DNA of 64,000 nt, taken from CAWKPF01 sp963851415. Its GTDB lineage: Bacteria; Acidobacteriota; Thermoanaerobaculia; Multivoradales; Multivoraceae. The notes under the pieces are model-generated. The model worked only from the letters and a program-made list of their open reading frames with translations. It had not been told where the DNA came from and did not search any database. Position numbers and translations under genes: made by a program. The stretch covers positions 3,720,001 through 3,784,000 of the forward strand of contig CAWKPF010000002.1 of NCBI GenBank assembly GCA_963851415.1, in the 5' to 3' direction. Below are positions 34,131 through 43,228 of the stretch, piece by piece (position 1 is the stretch's first letter; every line of letters begins with the position of its first letter).

Positions 34131-36014
34131 TTGACTCGAATCCTCACCAAACCGAGACTCGCAGCGGCGTCGCTACTCGCGCTGCTTCTCGCCCCCGCGC
34201 TCTTCGCACAGAGCAGGGAGGAGTGGGTGCAGTACCGGATCGAGTTCCCGAATCGAGCCCATCGGGAGGCCCTGGTCACGGCGAGATTCGGTGCGCTCGG
34301 AAGCGAACCTCTCGAGCTTCGGATGAGTCGCTCCTCGCCGGGCCGCTATCGCTTGCACGACTTCGCTCGCAACGTCTACGAGCTGGTGGCGCGCGACGCG
34401 GCCGGCCGCGTGATCGGTGTGACCCGACCCGATCCCTACGGTTGGACGGTGGCGGAGCACGAGGGTCTCGTCGAGGTCACCTATCGCGTCTACGGCGATC
34501 TCCTCAACGGCACCTACCTCTCGGTCGACGAGAGCCATGCCATGCTCAACATGCCGGCCACCTTCGTCTGGGCGCGAGGGCTCGAAGAGCGTCCGATCGA
34601 GCTCACCGTGGTACCGGCAGAGGGCGACTGGGAGGTCGCGACTCAGCTCCGGGGGACCAGCAATCCGTTTGTTTTTCGGGCTCCGGATCTACAGTACTTC
34701 CTCGACAGCCCGACCGAGGTCGGGCCGGTGGCCTGGCGCCGCTGGAAGGCAGGGGAAGGAGAGGTAGAGCAGACGATTCGGCTGGCGATGCACCACCTGG
34801 GAACCGACGAAGAGGTCGACGCCTACGCTGATCTGATCCAGCGCTCGATGACCGCGGCCATCGACGTCTTCGGGGAGCTGCCTCGTTTCGACTTCGGCAC
34901 CTATACCTTCATTGCCAACTACCTGCCCTACGCCAGCGGCGGAGCCATGGAGCATCGCAACTCCACTCCGCTCATGGGCCCCGAGCCCCTCGCCACGCAC
35001 GCGGTTCACCATCTGCACACCCTGGTGCACGAGTTCTTTCACAGCTGGAACGTCGAGCGCATTCGCCCGGCGTCGCTCGAGCCGTTCGACTTCGATGACC
35101 AGAACATGTCCGGGGAGCTCTGGTTTGCCGAGGGATTCACCAACTACTACGACGGCCTGCTGCTGCGTCGGGCGGCCATCTGGAGCGAGGAGGAGTACCT
35201 CCGCGACCTTTCACTGGTGGTCGATCGGATCGTCAATTCGCCAGCGACTCGCTACGGTTCTCCGGTCGAGATGAGCCAGGCGGCCGTGTTCAACGATCGG
35301 GGCGTCTGGATCGACCCCCGGCCCATCCACAACACCTACCTGCACTACTACTCGTACGGCGACGCGATCGGTCTGGCGCTGGATCTGGCGCTGCGCTCAC
35401 GATTCGACTCCGACCTCGACGATCTGATGCGCCAGATGTGGCGCAGTCACGGACGAGACGAGGTTCCCTACCGGAACTCCGACGTCGAGGCTGCCCTGGC
35501 GAAGGTCTCGACTCCGGAGTTTGCGGGTGAGTTCTTCGCTGAGCACGTCTACGGTCGTGAAGTGCCCGACTACGAGGCGCTGCTGGAGCCCGCCGGCCTG
35601 GTCCTTCGCCCCGCCTATCCGGCGCTTGCCTGGATCGGCGACGTGGCTCTCGAGCGCACGCCCGAAGGCGACGGACTGCGGGTCGCTGGCGGTACTCTCG
35701 AAGGCAGTCCGCTCTATCGTGCGGGGGTCGACCGAGGGGATCGCCTGTTGCGACTCGACGGCAAGCGCCTGGACAGGCCCGCCGAGCTGAGGCGCGCGCT
35801 GGCGCGTCACGCTCCCGGCGATGTCGTGCCGCTGCGGGTGTCGACTCGGGTGGGGATCCGCGAGGTCGAGATCACCCTGGAAGAGAACCCCCATGTCGAG
35901 ATCGTGACCAGGGAACAGAACTGGATGGAGAGCACGCAAAGGCAGCGGGCGTTTCGTCAGAGATGGATTGGCTCGGCGAGCCCCGAGGGGGAATTGTCGG
36001 CCGGCGACGATTGA
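34131..36014 (+). CDS. M61-family (glycyl aminopeptidase-like) peptidase with PDZ domain, secreted
   Basis: 627 residues beginning with a signal peptide (cleavage near LFAQ, residue 26-27). Start is TTG at 34131, with GGGAG 9 bases upstream; no ATG or GTG fits the signal peptide. The M61 N-terminal beta domain covers about 30-200. Then GAMEHRNS (271-278) and the zinc motif HEFFHSW (His300, Glu301, His304), with GELWFAEGFTNYY giving the third ligand. A PDZ domain is at about 520-600. The family releases N-terminal glycine or alanine from peptides; here it would act in the periplasm. It is divergent from the acyl-CoA dehydrogenase operon. Confidence 0.92.
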   Translation: MTRILTKPRLAAASLLALLLAPALFAQSREEWVQYRIEFPNRAHREALVTARFGALGSEPLELRMSRSSPGRYRLHDFARNVYELVARDAAGRVIGVTRPDPYGWTVAEHEGLVEVTYRVYGDLLNGTYLSVDESHAMLNMPATFVWARGLEERPIELTVVPAEGDWEVATQLRGTSNPFVFRAPDLQYFLDSPTEVGPVAWRRWKAGEGEVEQTIRLAMHHLGTDEEVDAYADLIQRSMTAAIDVFGELPRFDFGTYTFIANYLPYASGGAMEHRNSTPLMGPEPLATHAVHHLHTLVHEFFHSWNVERIRPASLEPFDFDDQNMSGELWFAEGFTNYYDGLLLRRAAIWSEEEYLRDLSLVVDRIVNSPATRYGSPVEMSQAAVFNDRGVWIDPRPIHNTYLHYYSYGDAIGLALDLALRSRFDSDLDDLMRQMWRSHGRDEVPYRNSDVEAALAKVSTPEFAGEFFAEHVYGREVPDYEALLEPAGLVLRPAYPALAWIGDVALERTPEGDGLRVAGGTLEGSPLYRAGVDRGDRLLRLDGKRLDRPAELRRALARHAPGDVVPLRVSTRVGIREVEITLEENPHVEIVTREQNWMESTQRQRAFRQRWIGSASPEGELSAGDD

Positions 36015-36045
36015 GAATCGGAACGGGGTCGTTCTTCTCGTGGCG

Positions 36046-36051
36046 TAGAAT
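36046..36051 (+). promoter_or_regulatory. Putative -10 (TAGAAT) of proBA
   Basis: TAGAAT lies 12 bases before the proB ATG at 36064, which would give a leader of only about 5-6 bases. No Shine-Dalgarno is seen in front of the ATG. Confidence 0.35.
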
Positions 36052-36063
36052 CGGGCGCTGATC

Positions 36064-37278
36064 ATGAGCGACTCCCTGCTTTCTCGACTCGAGCCCGATC
36101 GCCACCTACTCACAGCGGTGCGTCGGATCACTGTGAAGGTGGGCACCGGAGTGATCGCGGGACCGGAAGGGGTCTTCTCGGAGGAGACGCTTCGCCAGAT
36201 CGTCGCGCAGGTCGCACGGGCCCGTCGGGAGGGTCGCGAGGTCCTGCTCGTGAGCTCGGGTGCCGTTGCGCTCGGTGCCGAAGCGCTCGGCTTTCGCCGC
36301 CCTCCGACCTCCCTCGACGAGCGCCAGGCCTGCGCGGCGATCGGCCAGTCGAGACTGATGCACCACTACGAGCGGGCCTTCCGTGAGGAGCACCTGGTGA
36401 CTGCACAGGTGCTGCTCACCGGATCGGATTTCGATGGCCGTGCCCGTTACCTGAACCTGCGATCGACCCTGACCACGTTGCTGGGCCATGGAGTCGTACC
36501 GATCCTGAACGAGAATGACGCCGTGTCCGTGAGGGAGTTGGCCTACTCGGACGACGCGGCCGACCAGGCAGAGGGTGCGAAGCCCGTGTTCGGCGACAAC
36601 GATCGCCTGTCTGCCTTGATCGCGAGCAAGCTCGAGGCCGATCTTCTCGTGTTGCTGACCGACGTCGAGGGTCTCTACGACCGCGATCCACGATTGCCGG
36701 ACGCCAGGCTGGTGCCGCACGTCGCGACGGTGTCGGACTCTCAGACGCCCGGCGTGACCGTCGGCCAGGGTTCGAGTTGGGGGAGGGGCGGGATGCATAC
36801 GAAGATCGAAGCGGCGCGCGTGGCCGCTCGGGCCGGCTGTCATGCGGTGATCGCCCCCGGCTACCGAGCCGACGCCGTCGATGCGATCCTGGGTGGTGAG
36901 CAGATCGGAACCTGGTTCCCGGCACGCCCACGCGAAGCGGCGCGGCGTCGCTGGATCGCCTTCGCGACCCGAAGCCGGGGGACTCTCGAGCTCGACGAGG
37001 GCGCCGTGGCAGCCCTGCGTGAGCGCGGAGCGTCGCTGCTCGCGGCCGGCGTACGGGCCGTGAGGGGCGACTTCGAGCGAGGGGACGTGGTCGAGCTGCG
37101 ATCCCCCTCGGGCTCTCGAGTGGGGCGCGGCATCATCTACTGCGACAGCGAGAGCGCACGCAGTTGGTGTGCCGGCGAGCGTCCGGCCGGGGCTCGCAAT
37201 CACCATGCCCTGGTCCATCGGGATCACCTCGTGCTGGAAGACACAATGCTCGAAGCCACCCAGGAGGAAGACCCGTGA
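36064..37278 (+). CDS. proB: Glutamate 5-kinase
   Basis: First step of proline synthesis: phosphorylates the side chain of glutamate. 404 residues. The amino-acid kinase fold shows RITVKVGTGVIAG (residues about 21-33), LVSSGAVALGAEAL, PILNENDAVSV, FGDNDRLSALIASKLEADLLVLLTDVEGLY (in pieces) and GRGGMHTKIEAA. A C-terminal PUA domain (about 300-390) is present, as in most bacterial ProB. It overlaps proA by 4 bases (GTGA), so the two enzymes, which pass an unstable phosphate intermediate, are made together. Confidence 0.96.
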   Translation: MSDSLLSRLEPDRHLLTAVRRITVKVGTGVIAGPEGVFSEETLRQIVAQVARARREGREVLLVSSGAVALGAEALGFRRPPTSLDERQACAAIGQSRLMHHYERAFREEHLVTAQVLLTGSDFDGRARYLNLRSTLTTLLGHGVVPILNENDAVSVRELAYSDDAADQAEGAKPVFGDNDRLSALIASKLEADLLVLLTDVEGLYDRDPRLPDARLVPHVATVSDSQTPGVTVGQGSSWGRGGMHTKIEAARVAARAGCHAVIAPGYRADAVDAILGGEQIGTWFPARPREAARRRWIAFATRSRGTLELDEGAVAALRERGASLLAAGVRAVRGDFERGDVVELRSPSGSRVGRGIIYCDSESARSWCAGERPAGARNHHALVHRDHLVLEDTMLEATQEEDP

Positions 37279-38588
37279 GCTCCCCCCTCGAAGAAACTGC
37301 GTCGATCGACTGGCCGGACGTGGCTCGGGATGTTCGCAAGGCGCAGCGCCTATTGGCAGCCGCTTCGGGTGAGGCGAGGACGGCGGTACTCGGTCACCTC
37401 GCCGTCTTGCTCGACGAGCGCCGCTCGGAGCTGAGGGAAGCCAACCGACTGGATCTCGACGCGGCCGATCGAGCCGGACTGGCGAAGCCGCTTCGCGATC
37501 GACTGTCGATCGACGACGCCAAGCGTGAGGTTCTGATCCACGGACTACGCCAGCTGGCGGCGTCGCCCGATCTGATCGGCTCGGTGCTGCGCCGCACCTT
37601 GCTCGACGACGGGCTCGAGCTGACCCAGGTGAGGAGTCCCCTGGGAGTCCTCCTGGTCATCTTCGAGAGTCGCCCGGAGGCCGTGATCCAGATCGGGTCG
37701 CTGGCACTTCGCACCGGGAACGGTCTCCTGCTCAAGGGCGGCGCGGAGGCCCTGCACTCCAACCGCCTGTTGGTTTCGTGCCTCCGCGGAGCGCTGGAGC
37801 GAGAGAACCTTCCGGCCGACGCCGTGCACGGGGTCGAAGGACGCGAGCCGGTCGCTGAGCTGCTCGAATGTGACCAGGACATCGATCTGGTGATTCCGCG
37901 GGGCTCCTCCGAGCTGGTGCGCTCGATCCAGTCTTCCACCCGGATTCCCGTGCTCGGACACGCCGAAGGCGTATGCCACGTCTATCTCGACGCAGGAGCC
38001 GATCCGGAGAAGGCCGTCCACCTGCTGCGAGACTCCAAGTGTGCCTATCCCGCGGCGTGCAACGCGGTCGAGACCCTTCTGGTCCACCGTGACTTCCTTG
38101 CGCATCTGGGGCCGGTCGCCGACTCCCTGGAGGCGGCCGGAGTCGAGCTGCGTGCCGACCGGGAGGCCCGTGCCGTGCTGCCGCGAGCCGTAGAGGCGGC
38201 GGAGTCGGACTGGGACCGGGAGTATCTCGATCTGGTGCTTGCCGTGCGCACCGTGGCAGATCTGGACGAGGCGATCGAGCATGTGCATCGCCATGGCAGC
38301 GGGCACACCGACGTCATCGTCACGGAGAGCTCCGAGGTCGCGGAAGAGTTTCTGCGTCGCGTCGACTCGGCCTCGGTCTTCTGGAACGCATCGACACGGT
38401 TCGCCGACGGATACCGATACGGTCTGGGTGCCGAGGTCGGGATCTCGACCGGGCGAATTCATGCCCGGGGCCCGGTGGGAGCCGAGGGATTGCTCACGAC
38501 TCGCTGGCTCTTGCGAGGTGCGGGACAGGCTGCGAGCGACTATGGGCCGGAGGGCAAGAGCTACCTGCACCGGTCGATGGCACCCTGA
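37275..38588 (+). CDS. proA: Glutamate-5-semialdehyde dehydrogenase (gamma-glutamyl phosphate reductase)
   Basis: Second step of proline synthesis: NADPH-dependent reduction of glutamyl phosphate. 437 residues from a GTG at 37275 that overlaps the proB stop. Family motifs are GVLLVIFESRPE (about residue 130), the DLVIPRGSSELV segment, the catalytic Cys in YPAACNAVETLLVH, and VFWNASTRFADGYRYGLGAEVGIST (in pieces) near the C-terminus. The length is normal. It is the last plus-strand gene before the convergent formate dehydrogenase operon, 139 bases away, with no obvious terminator between. Confidence 0.96.
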   Translation: MSSPLEETASIDWPDVARDVRKAQRLLAAASGEARTAVLGHLAVLLDERRSELREANRLDLDAADRAGLAKPLRDRLSIDDAKREVLIHGLRQLAASPDLIGSVLRRTLLDDGLELTQVRSPLGVLLVIFESRPEAVIQIGSLALRTGNGLLLKGGAEALHSNRLLVSCLRGALERENLPADAVHGVEGREPVAELLECDQDIDLVIPRGSSELVRSIQSSTRIPVLGHAEGVCHVYLDAGADPEKAVHLLRDSKCAYPAACNAVETLLVHRDFLAHLGPVADSLEAAGVELRADREARAVLPRAVEAAESDWDREYLDLVLAVRTVADLDEAIEHVHRHGSGHTDVIVTESSEVAEEFLRRVDSASVFWNASTRFADGYRYGLGAEVGISTGRIHARGPVGAEGLLTTRWLLRGAGQAASDYGPEGKSYLHRSMAP

Positions 38589-38727
38589 GGCGTGTCCACT
38601 GCACGAACGACTCGAGCTCGGGCTGTCGCGAGCACTTCGGCCAGTCGATCCCTGTCCGCCGTGATGTGGTAAACGGATCCGTCCCGGCGTCAAGGTCACG
38701 GTGACTGGTCGTGGGCGAGTCTCTGGC

Positions 38728-41489
38728 TCAACGCCGCCGTAGCACCGCCGCAGCCGAGCCACGGAATCGCTTCCGCGCGTTCGGCTCGCTCACCGACTCC
38801 AGGCGCACAGCGCAGACCTTGTACTCGCCGGTGCCGGTCACCGCGTCACCCGCGTCGACGGTGAGGTGATTGGCGAGCGCGGTGGGGAAGTGGAAGGGCA
38901 TCCACACCGAGCCTCGTCGGACCTGGCCGCTCCACAGCGCTCTCGCCTTGACCCGTCCTCGGCGACTCACGATGTGGACGTACTGGCCGTCGATCAGACC
39001 GAGCTCTTCCCCGTCTTCCGGGTGCACCTCGACGTAGGCTTCGGGCTGCTTGTCGGTGAGTCCTTCGGAGCGACGAGTCTGGGTGGCCGCGTTGTAGTGA
39101 TAGAGCGTGCGCCCGGTGGAGAGCACGAGCGGATAGTCGTCGTCCGGGTTCTCGTGGGGGCCCTTGTACTCGACCGGCTGGAAGAGCCCCTTGCCCCGCA
39201 GCACTCCCCCGGCGTGCAGGAACTCGGTACTCGGCGCGTTCGCGGTGGGAACGGGCCACTGTAGACCGCCCTCGCGGTCCACCCGCTGGTGAGAAATTCC
39301 GGCGAAACGCGGCACCAGCGCGGCCATCTCGTCGTAGATCTCCGCCGGCCCGGAGTAGTCGGGCTGCTGGCGGCCGCAGCGATTCATGAGATCGAGCAGG
39401 ATCTCCCAGTCGGGCCGTGCCTCTCCCGGGGGCTCGACGGCCTTGCGGACTCGCTGGACCCGGCGCTCGGAGTTGGTGAAGATGCCTTCCTTCTCGGCGT
39501 AGCAGGCCGCGGGCAGCACGACGTCGGCGAACCGCGGGCCGTCTCGTTGAGGAAGATGTCTTGCACCACGACGGTGTCGATCTTCTCGAGCCTCGCCTCG
39601 AGCTTCGACGCGTTGGGCTCGGAGATCACGATGTCTTCGCCCATGACGAAGAGCCCGTGGATCGTGTCTCCGATCACCTTCATCATCTGATTCAGGTTGA
39701 GCCCTGGCTGGTCACTCTGCGGCGCGTCCCACGCGCGCTCGAACTTCTCGCGCACCTCGGGGTCGTCGACACGCTGGTAGCCCGGGTAGAACACCGGCGT
39801 GGCGCCGGCGTCGTTCGCACCCTGCACGTTGTTCTGGCCGCGCAGGGGGTTCATCCCGGTCGAGCGCTTGCCCAGGTGTCCGGTCATCAGCACGAGGTTC
39901 GACAGCGCGTAGACGTTATCGGTGCCGTGGGTGTGCTCGGTGATGCCCAGCGTGTAGTAGATGCCCGCTCTCTCGGTGGTGGCGTAGGCGCGGGCCACCT
40001 CTCGGATGGTCTGCGCTGGAACGCCGGTGTATTTCTCGGCCTCCTCGGGGGTGTAGCGCAGCACCGTTTCGCGGACCGACTCGAAGCCCTCGGTGTTGGC
40101 CTCGATCAACTCGCGGTCTACCAGTCCCTCGCTCACGATGACGTGGGCCATGGCGTTGAGCAGCCAGATGTCGGTGCCGGGCCGGAGTTGGAGGTGCCAG
40201 TCAGCGATGCGGGTCAGCCAGATGGCGCGCGGATCGGCTACTACCAGTCGGGCGCCCCGCGCCACCGCCTGCTTCATCTCCATCGCGATGATCGGGTGTG
40301 CCTCGGTGGTGTTCGAGCCGATGACGAAGAGGAAGTCCGCGTCGCGGATCTCCGGGATCGAGTTGGTCATCGCGCCGGCCCCGAACGTGGTCACCAGACC
40401 GGCGACCGTGGGGGCGTGTCACGTGGCAGCGCATTGATGGACGTTGTTGGTCCCGAACACCGCTCTCGACATCTTCTGCACCAGGTAGTTCTCCTCCATG
40501 GTGCAGCGACACGAACTGATGAAGCCGAGGGCGTCGGGTCCGTGTCGCTCGGCGACCGCACGCAGGCCGGACGCTGCGCGCTCCAGGGCTTCGTCCCAGC
40601 TCGCCGCCACGAGCTCTCCCGACTCGGATCGCACCAGGGGAGTGGTGAGGCGGTCTTCGTGGTGCACGAAGTCGTTGGCGAAACGCCCCTTGACGCAGAG
40701 GTTGCCGTCGTTGAGTGTGGTTCCGGGAGGCGGCGGTGTCACCTTGACGATTCGGTTGGCCTCGCGGTCGACGTGAAGGTCCAGCTGGCAGCCCACGCCG
40801 CAGAAGTTGCAGGTGGTGCGCACCTGTTCGAGCTCGGCCTCGGGCTTTCCCCAGGTGAGGGCGCCGCGATCGGCCATGGCACCGGTGGGGCAGACCTCGA
40901 TGCAGCCGCCGCACAGCTCGCAGGTGGTGTCGAGCAACGAGAGCTCGTCGACCGTCGCGATCGTCGTCGAGGCACCGCGGCCAGCCATGGTGATCGCCGA
41001 GACGGCTTCGACCTCGTCGCAGTAGCGCGTGCACAACGAGCAGGTGATGCAGAGCTCGGGACGGAACTCGATGAATCGATTGTCGTCCCCCGGGCGCGCG
41101 GCTCGTCGCGACTCGGTGGCGGGCCACTCCCCGGCAGTGCCGTGTAGCTCGGCGTACTCCTCGACTCGCGACGGCACGATGTCGGCTTCCGCCGCCGTGT
41201 CGGCCTGGTGGATCGAGAGGATGAAGCGGCGGTTGCGCTCGACCTGCGCAGTGCGCGTGCGCACGACCATCCCGGGCTGGGCCGCGGTTGCGCATGACGG
41301 GCTGAGTCTGGGCGAGCCTTCGATCTCGACCAGGCAGAGGCGGCAGGCGCCAGCCGGACTGAGCCGCGGGTCCCAGCACAGGGTGGGAATCTCGATCTCG
41401 GCTCTCTTGGCCACCTCGAGCACGGTCTCTCCCGGCTCGAAGGAGACCTCATTGCCGTCGATGACGATGAGGGGATTGTTGTCACTCAT
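38728..41489 (-). CDS. fdhA: Formate dehydrogenase large subunit, selenocysteine-containing, with apparent frameshift
   Basis: NAD-type FdhA that oxidises formate to CO2 at a Mo or W bis-pterin site. Residues 1-80 hold a 2Fe-2S ferredoxin domain (Cys38, 49, 52, 66). Two 4Fe-4S sets follow (Cys147/150/153/157 and 190/193/196/200), then the catalytic-domain cluster (Cys227/230/234/265). Residue 357 is encoded by TGA (40419-40421) in NNVHQCAAT-TGA-HAPTVAGL, exactly where the family has catalytic Cys or Sec, and a SECIS-like hairpin follows. The His/Cys cluster normally found near residue 95 lacks its cysteines. At about 39532-39533 the frame shifts (two extra bases or one missing) between NETAR and FADVVLP; the remainder completes a protein of about 917 residues. 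Sequencing error or a real mutation cannot be told apart here. Confidence 0.9.
39529..39536 (-). other. Frameshift site in fdhA
   Basis: The minus strand reads ACG GCC CGC GG TTC GCC GAC. The upstream frame translates as NETAR and the downstream one as FADVVLPAACYAEK, which is one continuous family motif. The two frames join here only if two bases are removed or one added. There is no slippery heptamer. Confidence 0.8.
40389..40421 (-). promoter_or_regulatory. Selenocysteine UGA codon with bacterial SECIS-like hairpin
   Basis: The UGA is at 40421-40419. Counting U as 1, positions 15-21 (GGUCGCC) pair with 27-33 (GGUGACC) as 7 base pairs including one G-U, leaving the loop GGUCU at 22-26. In E. 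coli fdhF, which I recall as UGACACGG..., the essential loop G23-U24 occupy the same positions. The codon and hairpin geometry both fit SelB-dependent readthrough. Confidence 0.85.
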
Positions 41490-41508
41490 GTCTTGGCTCT
41501 CGAAGGAA

Positions 41509-43020
41509 TCAGAGACCGAACTCTTCAGGCCAGTACTTCATGGCGCTGCGCAGGGGAAGCGGGGCCGCCTGCCCGAGGCCGCAGATGCTGGCTTCTTCCA
41601 TTCCCCAGGCGAGCTCTTCGATGTGTCCCAGGCTGGAGGGGTCGCGCGTCTCCTGGTAGTGCTCGAGCGCCTGGCGCAGCATGCGTGCGCCGATCCGGCA
41701 GGGTGCGCACTGGCCACACGATTCGTCTTCGAAGAACACCGCCTGGATCAGCGCGGCCTCGACCATGTCGGCACTCTGGTCGAGCACGACGATTCCCGCA
41801 GAGCCGAGCATCGATCCGGCCTTGCGCAGGGAAGCGAAGTCGAGAGGAAGGTCGATCTGCTCAGCGGGCAGAAATCCGCTCGACGCGCCTCCGGGAGAGA
41901 ACGCCTTGAGCTCGCCCGTGACTCCACCGGCTTCGGCGAGGAGCTCGCGCAGGGTCGTGCCCATCGGGGCCTCGTAGACTCCCGGCCGCGCTATGTGACC
42001 CGAGAGGCAGTAGAGCTTGGTGCCGCCCTCGGTCTTGCCGAGGCCGCGGAACCAGTCGCCGCCTCGATTGACGACCGGAGGCACGCAGGCAATCGTCTCC
42101 ACGTTCTGGATCAAAGTGGGTCTACCGAACAGTCCGACCTCTACGGGGTAGGGAGGGCGGAGTCTGGGGAGGCCGCGTCGCCCTTCGATCGATTCCAGGA
42201 GCGCGGTCTCTTCGCCACAGATGTAGGCGCCGTGGCCGTCCACGAAGTGCCACTCGACGCTGCCATCGATCGTTCCTGCTGTACGCGCCCGGGCCACTGC
42301 CTGCTCGAGCGACCCTCTCACGTGTCCGAACTCGCCCCGTACGTAGACATAGATGTCGTTCGCCTCGAGCACCTCGGCGGCGATGGCCAGCCCTTCCACC
42401 ACCAGATTGGGGCGGCGCAAGAGGATTTCTCGATCCTTGAACGTGCCGGGCTCGCCTTCGTCGGCGTTGAGCACCACGTAGCGAACCCGTTCTTCCTGAT
42501 TGAGCACTGCGCGCCATTTGCGATGGAGTGGGAAGCCAGCTCCACCGCGGCCGGTGAGTCCGGAGATCTCCAGCTGGTCGAGCAGCCACGGGGTACCGTT
42601 GTCGGCCACTCTGGTGAGCGCGGTGAACTCGTTGGTGTCGGGTGCGGCCAGATCGAGCGCCAGGCCGGGTGCACTCGGAGTGAGGTGGGTGTCGGGAGTG
42701 CCGGGGTCGCCCTCCGGATCCCAGATGGCCGGGGCGAGGTCGCATCGGCCCAGGCAGGCCACCGGGGTCGCGGTGTGGCCCTGAGCCCTCAGTTCGGTAA
42801 GGCGATCGTCGCAGCCGGCGAGCTTGCAGGACAGTCCCTGACAGACGCGAATGCCGTCGTCCGGGTGGGCCAACAAGTGGTAGAAGGTGCCGGCACCGTA
42901 GACATCGGCTGCAGGGACGCCGGTTTCCTGGTGAACTCGCTCCGCGACCCCCTCCCGCAGCCCTCCGGCGCGTTGGAGTCGCTCGAGCACCTCATGGCGG
43001 CGTGCTCCCTTGGGCTGCAT
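41509..43020 (-). CDS. NAD-linked formate dehydrogenase subunit, NuoE-NuoF fusion
   Basis: 503 residues that pass electrons from the large subunit to NAD. Residues 1-100 are a NuoE-like thioredoxin-fold 2Fe-2S domain (Cys60, 65, 89, 93). From about 150 it is NuoF-like: FMN/NAD-binding GRGGAGFPLHRKW (158-169), NADEGEPGTFKDRE (185-198), and the 4Fe-4S ligands Cys435, 438, 441 (ESCGQCAPCRIG) and Cys480. The fusion joins what are two genes (fdsG and fdsB) in many operons. It precedes fdhA by 19 bases on the same strand. The ATG at 43020 is used. A GTGCTAGCCTG promoter-like element lies about 100 bases upstream. The subunit is cytoplasmic. Confidence 0.93.
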   Translation of the reverse strand: MQPKGARRHEVLERLQRAGGLREGVAERVHQETGVPAADVYGAGTFYHLLAHPDDGIRVCQGLSCKLAGCDDRLTELRAQGHTATPVACLGRCDLAPAIWDPEGDPGTPDTHLTPSAPGLALDLAAPDTNEFTALTRVADNGTPWLLDQLEISGLTGRGGAGFPLHRKWRAVLNQEERVRYVVLNADEGEPGTFKDREILLRRPNLVVEGLAIAAEVLEANDIYVYVRGEFGHVRGSLEQAVARARTAGTIDGSVEWHFVDGHGAYICGEETALLESIEGRRGLPRLRPPYPVEVGLFGRPTLIQNVETIACVPPVVNRGGDWFRGLGKTEGGTKLYCLSGHIARPGVYEAPMGTTLRELLAEAGGVTGELKAFSPGGASSGFLPAEQIDLPLDFASLRKAGSMLGSAGIVVLDQSADMVEAALIQAVFFEDESCGQCAPCRIGARMLRQALEHYQETRDPSSLGHIEELAWGMEEASICGLGQAAPLPLRSAMKYWPEEFGL

Positions 43021-43115
43021 CCCGGTGGGCCTTTCGTGCGAAGAACCGCTTGTACGGAAGCGGGCGGTGGCTGCTCTCGATGGACGTGTTGGACCTTCCT
43101 CGACGATCCATTGGG

Positions 43116-43126
43116 CAGGCTAGCAC
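43116..43126 (-). promoter_or_regulatory. Putative extended -10 of the formate dehydrogenase operon
   Basis: On the minus strand this reads GTGCTAGCCTG, identical to the element at 5431-5441 before the aldehyde oxidoreductase gene. It contains TGCTAGCCT (TGnTANNNT). The start codon is 96 bases downstream. Confidence 0.35.
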
Positions 43127-43163
43127 AGCCTTTTGGGTTGGCGTCTCTCCCGGCGATTCCCCG

Positions 43164-43169
43164 TAGGAT
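43164..43169 (+). promoter_or_regulatory. Putative -10 (TAGGAT) of the glutamate dehydrogenase gene
   Basis: TAGGAT lies 59 bases before the ATG at 43229, in the 208-base divergent region shared with the formate dehydrogenase operon. No -35 of standard spacing is seen. Confidence 0.3.
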
Positions 43170-43228
43170 CAGAGCGACTTCGTCGAGTCGAAGTGCCGAC
43201 ACTCTCCACCCTTCGAAGGTGACCAGCC

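Noticed and set aside
38589..38727. tRNA-Sec or small gene between proA and fdhA
   Set aside because: No long extra arm or CCA end and no open frame with a start signal; I see nothing supportable.
39525..39540. Programmed frameshift in fdhA
   Set aside because: No slippery heptamer and no downstream stimulator; an error or mutation is the simpler reading.
40419..40421. TGA as a real stop that would split fdhA in two genes
   Set aside because: The reading frame continues without shift, the residue before and after match the Cys/Sec motif of the family exactly, and the SECIS-like loop has the right distance. A random nonsense mutation at the one catalytic residue is far less likely.
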